Notes: a model not told the origin generated them from the letters alone. DNA of 64,000 nucleotides from Motacilla alba alba (GCF_015832195.1 NC_052019.1:43527016-43591015), one strand, 5' to 3'; positions 32,301 to 45,600 are shown, counted from the first letter of the stretch. Program-made: numbers and translations.

Positions 32301-33191
32301 GTGAGCCCTGACTCTGCTCTGGGGCACGGGGAAATAGGAGCACACCTATGCCACAGGCAGTGGGGCAGCAGCCTGTGCGTCACTCTGTTGAGGCGCTGCT
32401 GGTATCAACTGGTCAGGGTGAGGAGCTACACCCACAGGGCATTACTGCTCTGGCAAAGATTGGTAGGAAGGAGTAGGAAGGCAGGGCACTTTTTTTCCTC
32501 ACCCACAAAGACCACAGATCCAGTCAGCACTGTCTGCAACCAGACAAGACATCTTTTCAGTAAAACTTCCCAGAAAAATAACCCGCATCCTCATTTTAAA
32601 ACCGGAAGTTCCTAAACAAACAATGTATTTTTAAGCTGCTCTGCACGTGGCTTGTGAGCAACAGCTCATTCAGCTTCACCCTAAGATACACTGAGAAACC
32701 AATACATGGCTTAAAATCCTGAGTCAAGACCAGAAGGAAAAACAAAGGGAAGGAAGCGTTTGTAACAGATATTCCTAGCACTTCGAGGATAGGTAAGTAA
32801 CGGGAAGTCATGCTTTGACCGGATTAATCATTACCTGTGACAGATCTGCATTCATATTCACATCCGCCCACGCGTCAGAAACATCCGAGTTTATCATTGT
32901 TGGCTTCACAGCAATTGTTGGCTTTGAGAAGGGGGAAGTAGTTATACCTTCGTCTTCCAACACGAGGCTCTCAGGCTTGGTCCTAGCTCCATCCAGGAGC
33001 ACGCCACAGGCTCTCACGTCTGGGGGTGTTTGCAGCCGATGGGAACTCTTCGGGTTGAAGCAGTTTTTGCAGGAGCCGGGCTTCCAAACGTGTTCCACAA
33101 AGTCACTGCACGCAGACATCTTCAAATCCTCGTGGGTCAGACTGAGAGCCCACTGCGTCTTCTGCACTGCCCTCCACTGCTCATTTTGCAT
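13327..33191 (-). CDS. PRAG1: PRAG1 (pragmin/SGK223), PEAK-family pseudokinase scaffold
   Basis: Cytoplasmic scaffold that binds CSK and Rnd2 and signals through Src-family and RhoA pathways to cell shape and migration. Coding exons (minus): 32835-33191, 29838-31681, 21717-21874, 17681-18414 and 13327-14364. All junctions use GT-AG and keep frame, giving 1376 aa plus TGA, close to the roughly 1400 aa of mammalian PRAG1. Conserved landmarks in order: KMSACSDFVEH near the N-terminus; GEYCSI (Tyr264); DPIYAES (Tyr424); PAIPPK; a poly-Glu then a poly-Pro tract; PLPQKK; a SHED-type helical segment (LLSNIDSKEGVYSKLG); and the pseudokinase lobe ending LKLLQLL. The first in-frame ATG (33189-33191) follows an in-frame TGA; a second ATG at residue 25 starts MSACS. 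PEAK1 is the main alternative, but EPIYA-like and N-terminal motifs favour PRAG1, as does CLDN23 next door. Confidence 0.95.
14380..17670. other. PRAG1 intron 4
   Basis: Intron between the SHED-helix exon and the pseudokinase exon. It contains a 17-base A run near 15,054-15,070 and otherwise unremarkable AT-rich sequence. I see no embedded gene. Confidence 0.5.
17681..18414 (-). other. PRAG1: PRAG1 exon encoding Pro-rich and SHED helical segment
   Basis: Fourth coding exon. It joins the preceding exon as SDG-R-HSSEPNHSPP and encodes the PPPLPQKKT proline-rich motif, a long Ser-rich linker, and the conserved block SKEGVYSKLG...LRRLVTKCED and FNENNWSHFK that begins the PEAK-family fold. It ends at YAVK before a GTAAGT donor. 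Confidence 0.9.
21717..21874 (-). other. PRAG1: PRAG1 small linker exon
   Basis: Third coding exon, 158 bases, between acceptor CTCTCTCTAG and donor GTAAGT. It encodes HALKMNPSNTELERVSN through SDSDTQTGSDG, including SAESLSP and HVSFT, which mammalian PRAG1 shares. Frame continuity on both sides identifies it although it is short. Confidence 0.85.
23342..23372 (+). repeat. (GA)n microsatellite
   Basis: A purine-only run of GA repeats interrupted by GGG and AAA, inside PRAG1 intron 2. Length polymorphism is likely. Confidence 0.85.
24335..24374 (+). repeat. 20-bp tandem duplication
   Basis: TCACCAAAGGATATTGGAAA (24335-24354) is followed immediately by TCACCAAAGGGTGTTGGAAA (24355-24374), two mismatches in 20 bases. 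A small local duplication within PRAG1 intron 2. Confidence 0.8.
24876..24891 (+). repeat. poly-C run
   Basis: Sixteen consecutive C within PRAG1 intron 2. Its complement is a 16-base G run. Such runs are unstable in sequencing, so the exact length is uncertain. Confidence 0.8.
26502..26568 (+). repeat. 34-bp tandem duplication
   Basis: A unit starting ACCTGGCTCTT and ending TTCCCAAC (26502-26535) is repeated head-to-tail at 26536-26568 with a few substitutions and a one-base deletion. It lies within PRAG1 intron 2. Confidence 0.8.
29838..31681 (-). other. PRAG1: PRAG1 large central exon with Tyr motifs and Glu/Pro tracts
   Basis: Second coding exon, 1844 bases, encoding the long disordered region. 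It begins VSWGMISGK after a CCATCCAG acceptor and ends in TCTAG before GTACAG. A stronger-looking GTGAGT donor lies 12 bases further, but only GTACAG restores the conserved SRHALKMN join. It carries GEYCSI, DPIYAES, PAIPPKMSK, an acidic run (RIEEEEEEQEEEQE, 30,040-30,080) and a seven-proline run before KKQSR. Confidence 0.9.
32835..33191 (-). other. PRAG1: PRAG1 first coding exon
   Basis: Encodes residues 1-119: MQNEQWRAVQ, then KMSACSDFVEHVWKPGSC and SKPTIAVKPTMINSDVSD, conserved in mammals. It ends ADLSQ before a GTAATG donor. A TTTTCCAG acceptor near 33,232 suggests that a separate non-coding 5' exon is spliced on. An in-frame TGA just ahead of the first ATG rules out a longer N-terminus. 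Confidence 0.88.
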
Positions 33192-35049
33192 TTGCTCCCG
33201 AGCCACTCAAAAGGATCACCTAGTCATCTGGAAAAGCACAACACTGTCTGATTAGCTTGATTATGCCCCCAGACTGGAAGATTTTTAATAGGACAGGTGA
33301 TAATTACACTTCATCACAAAGGCATATTGTTTACAACGCTTTTTTCTCAGCTTAGCTAAAGCCCACACAATCACTTGAAAAGTCTCAACTTCTAAGCATA
33401 GCTCTGTAATAGAGAAGACATCAAGCAAGCAGCATTCCTATGTGATTTAATTCCCTGCTTAATCAGCATGTATAACCAGCCTCATGCAAGGTTTAGATCA
33501 AGGGTAAAGAAAAGGGGTCTTGGAAATAGCTGTTCACAGCCCCACAAGCAGAGCCAGTCAGGAAAAATTTCTTCTCCAAAGTGGCATCCTCTCTCTGGAA
33601 AATAAAAAGGCCTGGAGACACAAGGACCAGAATCAGAGACTGTGTAACCAAGGGGACCAGCAACAACCTTCCTTCACCCAGAAGCACCACTGTGATTACT
33701 GCCGTGGTACACAAAGGCTTCTCTCCCACCCAGTGAAAGGCAATCAGCAGGGCTGGGGCTGGCACTGATTTGAGCAAGTGTCTGGCAGAATGCTCTTATC
33801 TCCTTTGCCAAGAGCCACAAATAACAGTGTCAGCTCGCTGAAACGATTCATTGTCTGCAAGGGGAGAAACGTTTTGCTCTTGGATTACTTACAGACAAGG
33901 AATCCTTCCCATCTTCCTTCCCCAGGAGGGAAATGCCCCAGGAACAAGACATTCCTGCTGCATTCCTGTGTCCCTTGTCCCCGCCACCCCCCCTCCTGAC
34001 CAGGTCTGATTGCACTCTAGCCAGTAGAACTAAACCTGGAAGAACTTTGGAGATACTTCCGAGGAGGACTCCCTCAAAGCTCAGCGGATTAGGAAAGAAG
34101 ATCAGACAGAGAATGCAGCCGGTTGCCATGGGTGTAAGGACATACAATTTCCCCACGTGGCTCCATAGAGTCCTTCCTCATCTAACTTCAGGTCATCATC
34201 CCCTGGCCAACTGATCCTCCAGGCAAACCGAGGCCCCTTTCCTGAGGGTCTCCAAGTGAACAGGCACTTTTACACTCCAATCCTGGAGGCACATGAGTAA
34301 AATTTACCAGCCTGATCCTTAAGCACTTCTTCCACGCAGGCATAGTGGAACACCACCAGAGCTATGGAGACTTTTGCAATTGCATGCACCCCTAAACCAG
34401 TTTGCACTGCAGTAAAGATTCCTTCCTCTGGGCTCAGAGATGCCCTGGCCGGCCCCTCTAACAGCCACCCACACTACATGGCATAAAGAAAGACAACTAA
34501 TAAGAGCCTGGGTGGGACAAAGTGAGGAGGAAGAGAGCCACTGATCCACAAGCATCATCGAATTCAAGTGCCACCTATGGGAAGGGTGTCTTTGATCGGC
34601 TAAACCATTAGCACCTGCAGACTCCTTCTGTCTGGCAGTCTAATAAATTAGGATCTGTTGCTTGGAAAAGCAGGGGAAAAAGGGAAAATATCAGTGGGAT
34701 TCAATAATCAGACTACTGTGTGTCTCTTTTTAGGGAAGACACTGTTTTAGATAGGCTTTTTCATGGACTTCATAGAGTCTTAATTAACCAAAGGGCAGCG
34801 AATCACTCTCAGGCATATTCCATCACCTCCAATGAAGTTAATGGTATTTGCAGGGAAAACAGCTTTAAAAATATTTTATCCTTTGTTTCCTTTTAGATCT
34901 AGCACGCAGTGTCCAGCATCACCCGAAGTTGAACAAGTGTCCTGATGAGAGCCAGCAAATTAAAATGAAAAATCAAAGGGAGGGAAGCAGGCACCGAACC
35001 AGAAAAAACTCTTCACTTCTGGTTTAATATTCGGCGCTGCCAAATGCCT

Positions 35050-36130
35050 GTTAAAGACCGGAGCTTCCCTGTCTCCAGCCGTCGTTTCTCGCTGCCCAGA
35101 TCCCGGGGCGGGCCCGTGTCCGCACGCCGGCTGTGCACCAGGGACCCACCCGCACCAACCCACGCGGCGCCGCGCGGGGAAACAGGCCGGGATCGGCGAG
35201 AGATAAGGGACCGAGAGCCAGGACCTGGGTCTGTCCCCGGGCAAGCCGAAAGCCAGGACCTGGGTCTGAGGCATTCCCGAAGCCCCCGCGCGTCCCGGGG
35301 CACCGGCGAGGACCCGATGTAACGGCTACCTGTTCCCTAGGATAGAGATTCCAGGCTGCGGCGCAAGGATGCTCCGGCGCAAAGAAAAGCTCAAACCCCC
35401 AACCCAAGTAGCTCTGGCTGCCAGACGGATCCTCCGGGGCGCCGGGCGCCCACCAGAACCGGGAAAAGTTTACCGGGCAGAGCCCGCCGGGGCTCTCCGG
35501 GTGGGCGGCGATGCCGGTCGGGACCGGAGCGCTCCCCGAGCCGGCTACAGACCCCGGCCTCAGCCCTCCGCCCGCATGCTCGGTGGGCAGCGGCACAGCC
35601 CCGGCCCCCGGGCAGCCCCGCCCCGGCCCCGAGTGGCGGCGCCGGGGTCCCTCCCAGCCCGGCTTTGTCCCGGGAGGCGGAGGCTCGGTACCCGCCCCGG
35701 CAGCAGCTCCCCGCTCACCAGGCTCCCGCGGCGGCGGCGAGCTCCGCTCGGCTCCGCGCTGCGCCCGCCACGGCCGCCGCCGCCACCGGCGAGTGGCGAG
35801 CGGGGCCCCGCGTGGGCCGGGGGGCAGCGGCCGCCCCGCCCCGGCCCGCCCCGGTCCCGCCCCTCGGGCACGGCGTGGGCACGGCCCGGGCGGGAGCGGC
35901 GCCCCCCGCGCGTCCCCGCTCCGCACAAAGCGCTCCGCCCGCGCCCCGCCGGGCGTACGCGGCTCGCAGCCACATCGCCGCCGCACCCCCGCCCCGGCAG
36001 CGCTCCCGCAGACAGGCTCTGTCTCAGGGACGTCCCGGCGGGCATCAGCCCCCGGGGCAAGCAGACACACGCACCCAGCAGCCCCGCACCGATCCCATAG
36101 GGTCCTACGCACGAAGCCACCCCGCACCCC
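35050..36130. promoter_or_regulatory. PRAG1: CpG island, PRAG1 promoter and probable first exon
   Basis: About 1 kb of very GC- and CpG-dense sequence upstream of PRAG1, with many GC-box-like CCCCGCCC strings and no TATA. A good minus-strand donor, CCTG|GTGAGCGG (intron from 35,718 down), could end a non-coding first exon that splices to the acceptor near 33,232. Long open frames on both strands here (up to about 358 codons) have no family resemblance and are expected from stop-poor GC-rich DNA. A bidirectional transcript cannot be excluded. Confidence 0.65.
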
Positions 36131-36199
36131 GACACCAGCCTTGAAGACGGTCGTGATCCAGCTGGAAGGCGCTGGGAGCCAGAGAGTTCAGAGGGTTCA

Positions 36200-39100
36200 C
36201 TCATCTTCACTCGTCAGCTTTCCAGACAACGAGATGGTGAACTTCGTCTCGAAGGGATGCTGTGGAAGGGAGAGAAGTGTGTTGCAACTGAAATCAGGAT
36301 TTGACCCCACTGTGCAAAAACTGCGGACAGCATCTCAGGAAAATCGCAAACCTCTGCTGGTGTGGGAGGCTGGGCTTCATTAAAAGGGAACAGGATGAGA
36401 TTTTGTTCGCTGTAATGTCTGAGCTACGCTTTAGGGCAGGCTGGAAAAGGAGTAGTCTTCACTCACCCTGGTACTTGTTCTGTGGTATGTAGATTTGAGC
36501 ATCTAAATTCTTCGAAACTAGGGAAAACCAAAACAGTTCTCCCCCTGCCCTGGTCAGGGCCTTAGTTCAGTTCCTTGCTTAAGTCACCGCTCCTTTAGTG
36601 CAACAAAGCATTCCTAGTCTCATACATAATAGTGGATTAAAAAGGCAAATAGGCTTGCATAATGGAGAATCCAAGCCCCAAATAACAAAACAGAAACTGG
36701 AGATATGCACAGTACTTATAGAAAAAAAAAAAATCTTTCTCAGGAACCAAACATCCCAGTAAATTCTTCCCCTTCAGGGAATTTTGGCAGTAGCGCAGTT
36801 TGCAAACATCCCGGCTGGCTGGTCTTATGCAGTTGTGGCTGTCTGCTCATGTTCTCTCTCTCCTTTTTTGATCAGTTATTAAAGCAGTCCAGAGACCCCA
36901 GAACTCCTCCACCTAATTTGCTGCATTGCCATGAAGACATCTGCCTCACAACCTCCCGCTTCTTCTTTCAAGCAAACCACTCACCATCAATTTGCTGTGT
37001 CTTTTTGTGTGCGGGATCCCAGTGCCAGCACACCCAGTCGTACGAGTAAATTATCTCTCAGAAATGCCTCACCATGACAGAAACCTCTCTCCTAGCACAA
37101 ATCAGTTCATCTGTGGGAGAGGAAAATGAGCTGGGAAAACAAATGCCCCAAATTTCTGACGTTTTCTCTATTTTAGAAAGTTTGATGGAAAGAACCCAGC
37201 TCTAACCAGCACAAATGAGGTTGTGGCTGCATGGCTGGCTAATTCTGGAGGGTGGGAAACTTCTTCACATTCAAGTGTCTGAATTTCATACCTGAAACTT
37301 TAAAAAGGGCCTCTACTCTTTTCAGTAAGAGCATTATAATTTACTCAGCCAGCCTTCTTAGTGAAGAGTCTAGGACAGCTTTGAGAAGAAAAACCAGATT
37401 TAAAATTCATGCTATGTTCACACTGGAACAGCACTGAACTGAGTGAATTCTCCTGAGATGTTTACCCCAAGAAGGAAATCGTTTCCCATGCCAGAGGCCT
37501 TGGGATTACAGGATAATTAAAGCTTCTTTTTTCTAATGAAGTCAGCCTGTTAATGCCCAGAGATTTCAGTAGAAAATTGAACAACCTCTAGTTTTTATAA
37601 AACAATTATTCCGTAAGGCCTGAGACCAAGCATGATGGATTTTTTGTGTCTGTAAAGCCACGTGGTTTCCCCAGTACAGTATTCATCATTGTCCAGTTTT
37701 GGTATTTTCTCAATGTCCAAGAAAACTGGCAGAAAAGGAGCCCTCTCAAGTGTAAAGCAGTACACAATGCCTGCTAAGACATGACTACATATCCTAGCCA
37801 GCCATATGTCTCCCAGTGTATTGTTTTCCAGAACACTGTCACACAAGGCACATGGCTCAGAGCAGCCCTGACACCACAAAGGGAAACTTTAGGATGACTG
37901 GAGCTTCAAGTGCCATCCCTCACTGGCAGAAGGGAGACAGACTATCACTGAGCCTTGCTTTCAAAGAGTCATCTGTAAGAGTAACCCCTTGGGAACAGGC
38001 AGGCAGACAGGCACAAACCCACAGTGAGTGTCTCTGTAGGCAGACAAAAGAAGCAAAGCTCTCTGGAGATGGGTTCAGCATCACTCATGACCAGCAAAGT
38101 TGCCCAGTTACCAAGATTGCCGGTGCCAATAGTGCTTTTTACTCCAATAGACTTAAAAGTACCCAGCAACAGGAAAATTGTGGTACCTTTTATGAGTTAC
38201 GGTCTACACTGTGTGGTTGAGCAAATCTGAGTTTCCACTTGTGGCGCACAGATCTCGTCCTGGCCAAGGTCCCTGATGTGCTGGGGTGTCTGCCTATCCC
38301 TGCCAGGACTCCAGCCTTGCCCATGGTGTCACACTGGTAGATCCTGTGTGTGGAAGTGAAGTGGCACTGTCTGTGCTACCACCAGTTTGCCTGTTCAAGG
38401 CATCTGTGATGGAGCCAGGGGCAACCAGTGCCAGCACCTACTGCCTTTGGGGTCAAAGGGGCACCCTCCAGCAGGCTCTGGGGCGGTTAGCGTCTGGTGC
38501 CAGTTAGGAGTTACTTGAGTCAGTGTGCACATCTCTGGAAGCTGCCTCTCCGTGCACCACAGACCCTTTGCTTACTCCGGAGGTTGGTGGCTGTTTCTGT
38601 GCACTTTTTCTCCCTCAGTCCAGGAAGAGCAGATTAAAAGCATCAACCATAAAGTATGAAGGATGTGGTCTCTTAACCACCCTCCATGGGAGTTACCCTC
38701 GCTGCTAACATCTGGAGGCCAAAAGTATGAACTCTGTAGGACCTGTCTACCTTGTAGGACTGGAGGGAAGGCCTAAATTGCTAACAAAACCTCACGTGCA
38801 GGCAGCAGCTCCCCATCCCACCAGGGCTTCCATGACAATCTGCAGATCAGAATGCCAACCAGCGACAGGCACCACTATTCCTTAGCTCGGGGCACTGCGT
38901 CAAAGGGGGAGCTTGGTTCTCCATACCCAAGAGCAACAGTGGCTGTTAAGAAATTGTGGGATAATAGCCCTTTTGATGGATGCTCGGCTTGTGCTGTTGG
39001 GATGCAGCGGTTGTGGTGGAGCTGGAAGGGGGAGGGGGCAGAGAGGCATATGACAGTGCTGATAACAAGTGGGCTTTGTATGCTGTGGCCAGGGACTCCC

Positions 39101-42100
39101 ACAGCTGCTGCAGTCTCTGCTCTATCTTGAGGTAGTTTGGGTGGGAGAAGAAGCTACAAAAGCTCAAGCAAATGAAGATGACATAGATAAGATTTTAACG
39201 ACTCAGTCCCTGCTTCTCTTTAAGAGATGGAACTGTAGCAGAGCACCTCCTCCTTCCATTCAAGCAAGGTCTCTAGAGGAGAGGCTTCTCTGGGCTGGTG
39301 GTCTGTGTGCTGCAGTTTCTCCTGGACAGGGAATGCCCTCAAGTGGGTCCATCCAGCTTGTTTCCTTTCCCTGTGTAGCTGTGGTGAATACTTGGAGCCC
39401 ATGCTGGCCAGAGGCCTCATCTGCTTCTTGCCATCACTCAAAGAGTCTTGGTGACGCTGAGGTAGAGTCTGGTGGTAATCTGGAGCACACTCTTGGAAAA
39501 GGGCAGAGCGGGTCATTGCCTCCAAATTAGCCTGTCTCAGTGATCCTTGCAAGAAAAGGAACAAACCTGGGAATGGGCACCATGACAGAGGATGGGCCAT
39601 CGGAGCACACAGCATCTGACTCACATTAACTCTGTGTATCCCTGGTTCTTCATCTCCTGTCATCACTTGATGACAGTGCCTTTTTTCTTATGATGCATAT
39701 TCTCTGTGGAATGGGAGATAGTGATTATGGCAGTTGGCTACAGATTGCCAAGCAAAAACAACTCCCTCCTCCTCCAGCTGCCCCCCATCCTGCCCCCCCC
39801 CAAAAAAAAAAAAAAGGCTGAAAAACCCCACTCCGAAACTCCAAAACTACACACACTTTTTTACAGTAATCCCTGTCCCAACAGGAGACAAGCACAAACT
39901 CCCAGCCGGCGTGTGTGGTTGCTCTTCGTAAGCTTTGGACAGCTGGGGGATTTGGGGATGGGATTAGCTAATACAAATCAGGCTCAATTAGCAAAGGAAA
40001 CATGGAGATTCCAGCTCCCATCGGGACAGATCTGGGCAGGATCCCTCCAGAGGGTTAATCACAGAGCAGCTCGTGCTTCATTCACAAATAACCAAGCTGC
40101 TTTCGTGTGCCATCCCACTTATGGCTGGAGTGGGAATGCTTGCCATTGCCAAATACCCCCTCAGCCCTTGGACCCGGCTAAAACCCGCTTTCCTGCCCAT
40201 GGGCTGGGAGAGGGAAGGACTAACCGCAGCGGGGAGGGAGAGCAGGCATGCACGCAGGTGCAGAGAGCTGGCAGCCAAACAAAGGGAGATCGCAGGAGCA
40301 GATACCGGCACTTGCAGGATACAGTCACGGCTTTCTGCGAGCAAGACCAAAGACAAGGGGAGGGGGGCAAAGGAGACGGTTTCTCCTTATGAGAAGATGC
40401 CGAGATGCCGCAGCAATCGGATGCCAGCGCTGTGTTTTAAACTGGGACCCCTGGGCAGGGCTTTTGTTGTCAGAAATGCTCTTTACTTGGCCTGCTGGGA
40501 GAAGCAGCAGGCTCACTAGGCTGCTGGGGCATTTATCAGGACAGACTTCCAAGCACCCCTAGGAACCTTGGGATGAAGCAGGGCCCACACCTCTAAACAG
40601 CTTAGTGAGCACCAGCTTCCAGACTTCCCCTCACATGAGTCTTCTTGAAAAGATAAACCAAATCCTGATGGATGCCTGCTGAGCATCCCAAGCCTCAGCT
40701 GGTTCCTCATTTCCAAAAGCTGCCCTCAAATCTCTCATCCTCGGGGTGTTTTAAAGACACATGGCTCCTCAAGAGCTGAGACACAGACTCCCTCACCAGG
40801 CAGGCCTCTGCTTGCAGAGCTGGTGAACCGGTTCCCAGGGTGTGAGTTGCATGGGCACGCTCTCCCAGGCATGGATGAGTTTTGCACAGCCCTGCTGGAG
40901 ACTGGCTGCTAAACACTGGCTTTCTGTGGAAAGAACATGGACTTGGAAAGGATAGGGGGAGGCCCCAAAGCACTTGGTGCTCCGGGAAAGGTTGCTCCTG
41001 AAGACTGGGCTGATGACTGGCAAAGGGCAAGATGTTAAATGATTTTTCAGATCAGTTTTTCGTTAATTCTGACTCTGAAGACCGGAGTCAGGAATGAGAC
41101 CAAAGAAGGGTGGTGAGGGACAGGGCTTGAGCCAGACAAAGCAACTGACCCAGGAGATGGAGCGAACCAGGCTTGCTTTCCCAGCCTTCCTAGGAGAGAG
41201 TAGCAAATGTTTCACAGAGTAAGGTAATAGTCCTTGACCAGTGCCAGGCAAACACAAAAAAATGTCAAACAGCTCCCCAGGTGTCAACTTGGGAAACAAA
41301 CCCACCGGCCTCTTCCCGGTTCGGTATCTGGGACTCTCACAGAAGAAGCAGCAGCCTCTGGCACCGTGGAGCAGCTTTGTGGGAGACAGCAAACACCACC
41401 TGTCCTCATATCAGAGTACTCCAGGGTCTGAGACTCCCACCACAGCCAGAAAATATAGCTAGGCCTGGAAAAGCCATTGGCATGAGCAGACACACAGGCA
41501 TGAGGCACTGTGGGAGCACACACCGCTGATTTCTGCCTCTATCCAATGAGACTGGCTTTTCCTCCTTGCTCCTCAGCAGTGTTTGGTGTTTGCAGGCACT
41601 GGGAAACATTTGCTCCTTGCACTCTTTCCAATGGAGCGTGGGAAAAGCTCTCACCCTAAGCAAAAAAAAAAACATGGGAATTTTCTTTCAAGTCTATTCT
41701 TCTCACTCTCTTTCTCTCCAAGTGAAAAGCCCTGAGCTGGCTTTTTTTCTTTGCAAGGCAAGTTTTCTGGCCAAGGCAAACTGGTGTTTGTCTCTCATGC
41801 TGTCAGCAGAGTGACAGGCGTCAGTATGATGAGGGGCAGTGGCAAATCAACCGGGGACAGAGGGAGTGGCAGCAGACTGTGTGTGCATCTTCTTTCTGCT
41901 CCCCCTGCCTCCACTTTTAGATAAGGGAGACAGCACATTTCAGCTTCAGCAGAAAGAAATAGTACTTATTTTGAGGGGCATTTACTCCCAGGCGATATAT
42001 AGAGCCTTTGGTTTGACTTTTGGCTCACTGAGGCAGGCAAAGAATAATGGAAATTTAGCATTGAAAAAAAAAAAAAATGGAGGCTCCCCCCTCTGCTTCC

Positions 42101-45100
42101 TAGATCTGGAGTGACTAGGTAGTGAGCAGAAGAGCATCCTCCCCTGTCAGGAGCAGGACCAGGGTTTCACCTATCCTTGATCCAGCTGCCATGTGATGGA
42201 TCTGCCCTGTCAAGGCAGACCTTGTGCCAGCACCTGACACACACAGGCAGCAAGTGCTGTCAGCCCTATGTGCCGAAATCTCCAGAGGGTTGGGATGGAA
42301 ACACGCACTAGTCCGGCTGCTCACTCGTTGCCAGCACCCCAGCCTCCAGAGAGCTGGAAGGAGGCGCTTCCCACCCCACAGTGAATGTCTGACTCCTCTC
42401 CCGGCCTCTCCACCTGCCCAGGAGACCGGGCTATGTGAGTCTGCAGGAGGGCAAGTGCCCTTGGGCAGCCTATTTGCAAGGAGGCTGGGATGGTGCAGGG
42501 AGTCAGGGAATTTTACAGCAAGAGGAAGAGGTAAAGACATGCACTTCTTTGCCTTGGGGACTGGAGCACACCTTCTCCAGAAAACAAGGCTGAAGGATCC
42601 AGCAGGCATCTGTAGTACTCAGGAGACCATGTCAAATCTGAAGAAAATGAAGCCCGCGGGTAGTCCTGACTGCATCCCCGGGGCAGGCCATCACTGCAGG
42701 AAATGTGTTCCCCGTACCCAAGGATGGTGCCGGGAGGAGGGGAATAAAGGCACCCTGACCTCTTGCCTCCCCACACAGCCCTCTCTCCATTATTACAGGG
42801 CAACCCTGGGGAGCACCAAAAGGACAACTGTAAGCTCTGATACGACCCAAGAGACCCACTCTATGCCTGTGTAAAAGAGTGAGGAATACCCTTTCTACCC
42901 TGAGGTTCAAGGCAGACCTCTTAGTCTTTCAAACTCATCCTGAAAGTAACCTGATGCCCCCAGCTATTTTTCTTGTGTGAAACTCCCTCCGCAAGAGGTG
43001 CCTTAGGTGAGCAGCTGCAGAGACAGCCAGATCCCAGAGGAGGTGTTTGCTTTCTCCATCTTCCACACTCACACACCCTCTTTTTAATTGTTTGCACATC
43101 AAGAAACGACTTGCCGACTTGCCGTATTGCAGCCTCCCAAAGGGAGGCAGGCATTGAACTTGTAACCTGAAACTGCCTCTCAGGGAGACAGCCAGCACCC
43201 ACCTCCCTCTGTTCCCACGTCCTCTCCCCTGCTCATCCCCGCCTGAGCAGCAGCCATGTCCTCCCCTCGCTCTGTTCAGCTCTTCAGCAGCTACACCCTT
43301 CACTGATAATGAGCACAGAGAAAAGGAGCACAGAGCTGCCATTCAGGGCCTTTCTCAGACACCAAAACATCTCTGTGCATTAATAATGCCTTTCAAAAGC
43401 CCCTTCCTTGCACACATCCCACCCTCCCCCTCTAGCCCCCGATGCTTTTCAGGAGCGACTGTGATTCATGTGAGCTGTGAAACAGCACGGTAAAATTTTA
43501 ATACAGCCTGAACATGATGTGAGAGCGCTCAAATGCCTTTTAAGCAGCCTGCCTGTTTCCAGCAACTGCTTTGAAGGCAGGATCACTTCAGTGCTGTGTG
43601 AAGAGCTTCAAAGAGAATATTTGGGACTGATTTTGACATGACTCAGAGAAGGCAGGAAGCCTTCTAACACAGTTCCCTCAAAGGATGAGCACCAGCAGAA
43701 TAAAGTGCAGGCTCTCACCATCCCTCCCTGCTGGGGAGTTGTCCCAGCTGGACCATGTGGGAAGGCCTGGGAGGACCAAAGCTGTGTGTACCTATAGGAC
43801 ACCCACTGAGTACTGTGACCATGTCACCATCTCCACAGGCTGCTCCGGGAGACATTTCCCTGACCATTGGTTTTATTGTATGCTATTAGCCCTGGGATCA
43901 ATGGTCTGCCCCTAGCTATGACTCCAAGGATTGGAAAGCATGGGAGATTTCTCCTTGCCCCTGGGTATGTGTGATGATAGGTAAAGTATGAAAATAAGGC
44001 AAAACACTTGGATGAGTCCAAACAGGAAGAGATGCTGATAATACCCAAGGACTTCTCTACAGGCAGTAAACAAAAGGGAAACAAAACCAGTGTGCCAGAA
44101 AGTGGGAATAGGAGGTGAGTGAGCACGAGGCAACAGCAGAGGAGGGTAATTCCCACAAGAGGCTTTGGAAACTTCCATGAGCCAGCAAACATTTCTCAGC
44201 TTTGCTGCTGTTCAGTGTTCCTTGGGATCCTGGGCTTCTCCAGACCTGCAAACAGCAAATTACTGCTCTCCTGTAAGGAAATGCTCTAGCCTTGGAGACT
44301 GTCATACTCAGCCTGGAGACACTAATGACAAAGCAAAGGCTGAGCTACACATGTCCAGGTGTCCAGCTGGCAGCTCCTGGTGATCGTGAATTGTCTCTTC
44401 CTCCACACCACAAGCAGAACATCAACCAAAACCACCTTGTCCAGGGTAGGGGGGATCTGTGTTGGCACTGAAGAACTCTCACAGCTCCTTGCCAGACCAT
44501 CCATTCCCATTTACATGACAAAAGATCCCCAGTAGTACATGTCACCCAGGGCTGCATCTGTGCTGACACATCCTGAGTGTTTGTGGTTACTGAGAAAAGA
44601 GCAGCTGGAGCACTTGGCCTGGCTGTCAGGGAGCAAGTGCAGAGACTATCCCACCCTAGGCTGTACCTAGCTTGGGAAATCCCCAAAGGGGACTTTTTTA
44701 GAGGAAAATCAGTGGATTTCAGAGCTAAACTGCATTTGCCGGAGATTTGCCAGACATGCCTCCTAGGACATTTTCAAAATGGAGCTCTCCAAGTCAACTG
44801 GGAAGTGACTAAGGCATGTGTATCAATTGTATCAACCTTTGACCAGAGTTTGCTCTGAGAGGGAACAGAGGCACCATCTCACCTGCAGCAGGTGAGATTA
44901 ATGCAGTCATCAACCACTTAGCCTTCAGCAGGACTGGGCCAGCCCCAGAAACACCTCAGCAAAGTGCCTGGGCTGAGGATAAATCTTCTTATGACCAGCT
45001 TGTGCTCTCATAGCTGCAGGAAGGTGCAAGACAGAGATCTATCTGCTTTCTGGAAGTCTGCTGCTCCTGTAAGGTTGCAGTCAGTGGTACCTCACAGGAG

Positions 45101-45600
45101 AATGGAGACAATGGAATGCAAACTGTTTTCGGTGCAATTTAAGCAAACAGCGAAACTCAATTACTCAATTAGCTAATGGACACACTGAGTGTTAGCGGAC
45201 ACACCCATGAGCATGGGCACGGCTGCAAGGAAACGTCAGCGCGTCTCTGTGCTCAAAGCCACCGTCTGAACTAGGAGCGACAGGGAGAGAAAGCCGTCAG
45301 CAGCCCTGGGAGGGAGTGGCACATGGGGTGCTCAACAAAGGGTGGGGTGACAGGAGGGGATCGCAAAATCACGCTCCAGGCTTAAACAAGGAACTGTGGC
45401 ACCACTGTGGAGAAATCCCCCAAAGCCTCTCCAGGAACTCTAACACATCTGTACACTCATGCATGCAGGATGGGGGAATCAAGACATCTGTGTGCAGTCT
45501 TGTGGTAGGATAAATCCCATGACTAGAGCGTGGCAGCAGAGGGATAACGGCTTTTAGGAAGGACAGAATGGGCAGATAAGGACAGGGAGCTGCTCTTCAT
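36200..45600. other. intergenic region, PRAG1 to first CR1
   Basis: More than 9 kb with no exon, RNA gene or repeat that I can support. A C run joined to an A run lies near 39,790-39,815. Several open frames of 100-230 codons (e.g. 39.7-40.5 kb) have overlapping frames on both strands and no recognisable motif. Confidence 0.45.

Noticed and set aside
35051..36383. Long open frames on both strands (up to about 358 codons) at 35-36.4 kb
   Set aside because: They lie in a CpG island where stop codons are rare. The translations are Pro/Arg/Gly/Ala-rich with no family resemblance and overlap in several frames. A promoter explains the region better.
39706..40562. Overlapping plus-strand open frames of 104-228 codons in the intergenic region
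   Set aside because: Three frames are open at once with no motif, no conserved start context and a homopolymer run inside the longest. It looks like chance.
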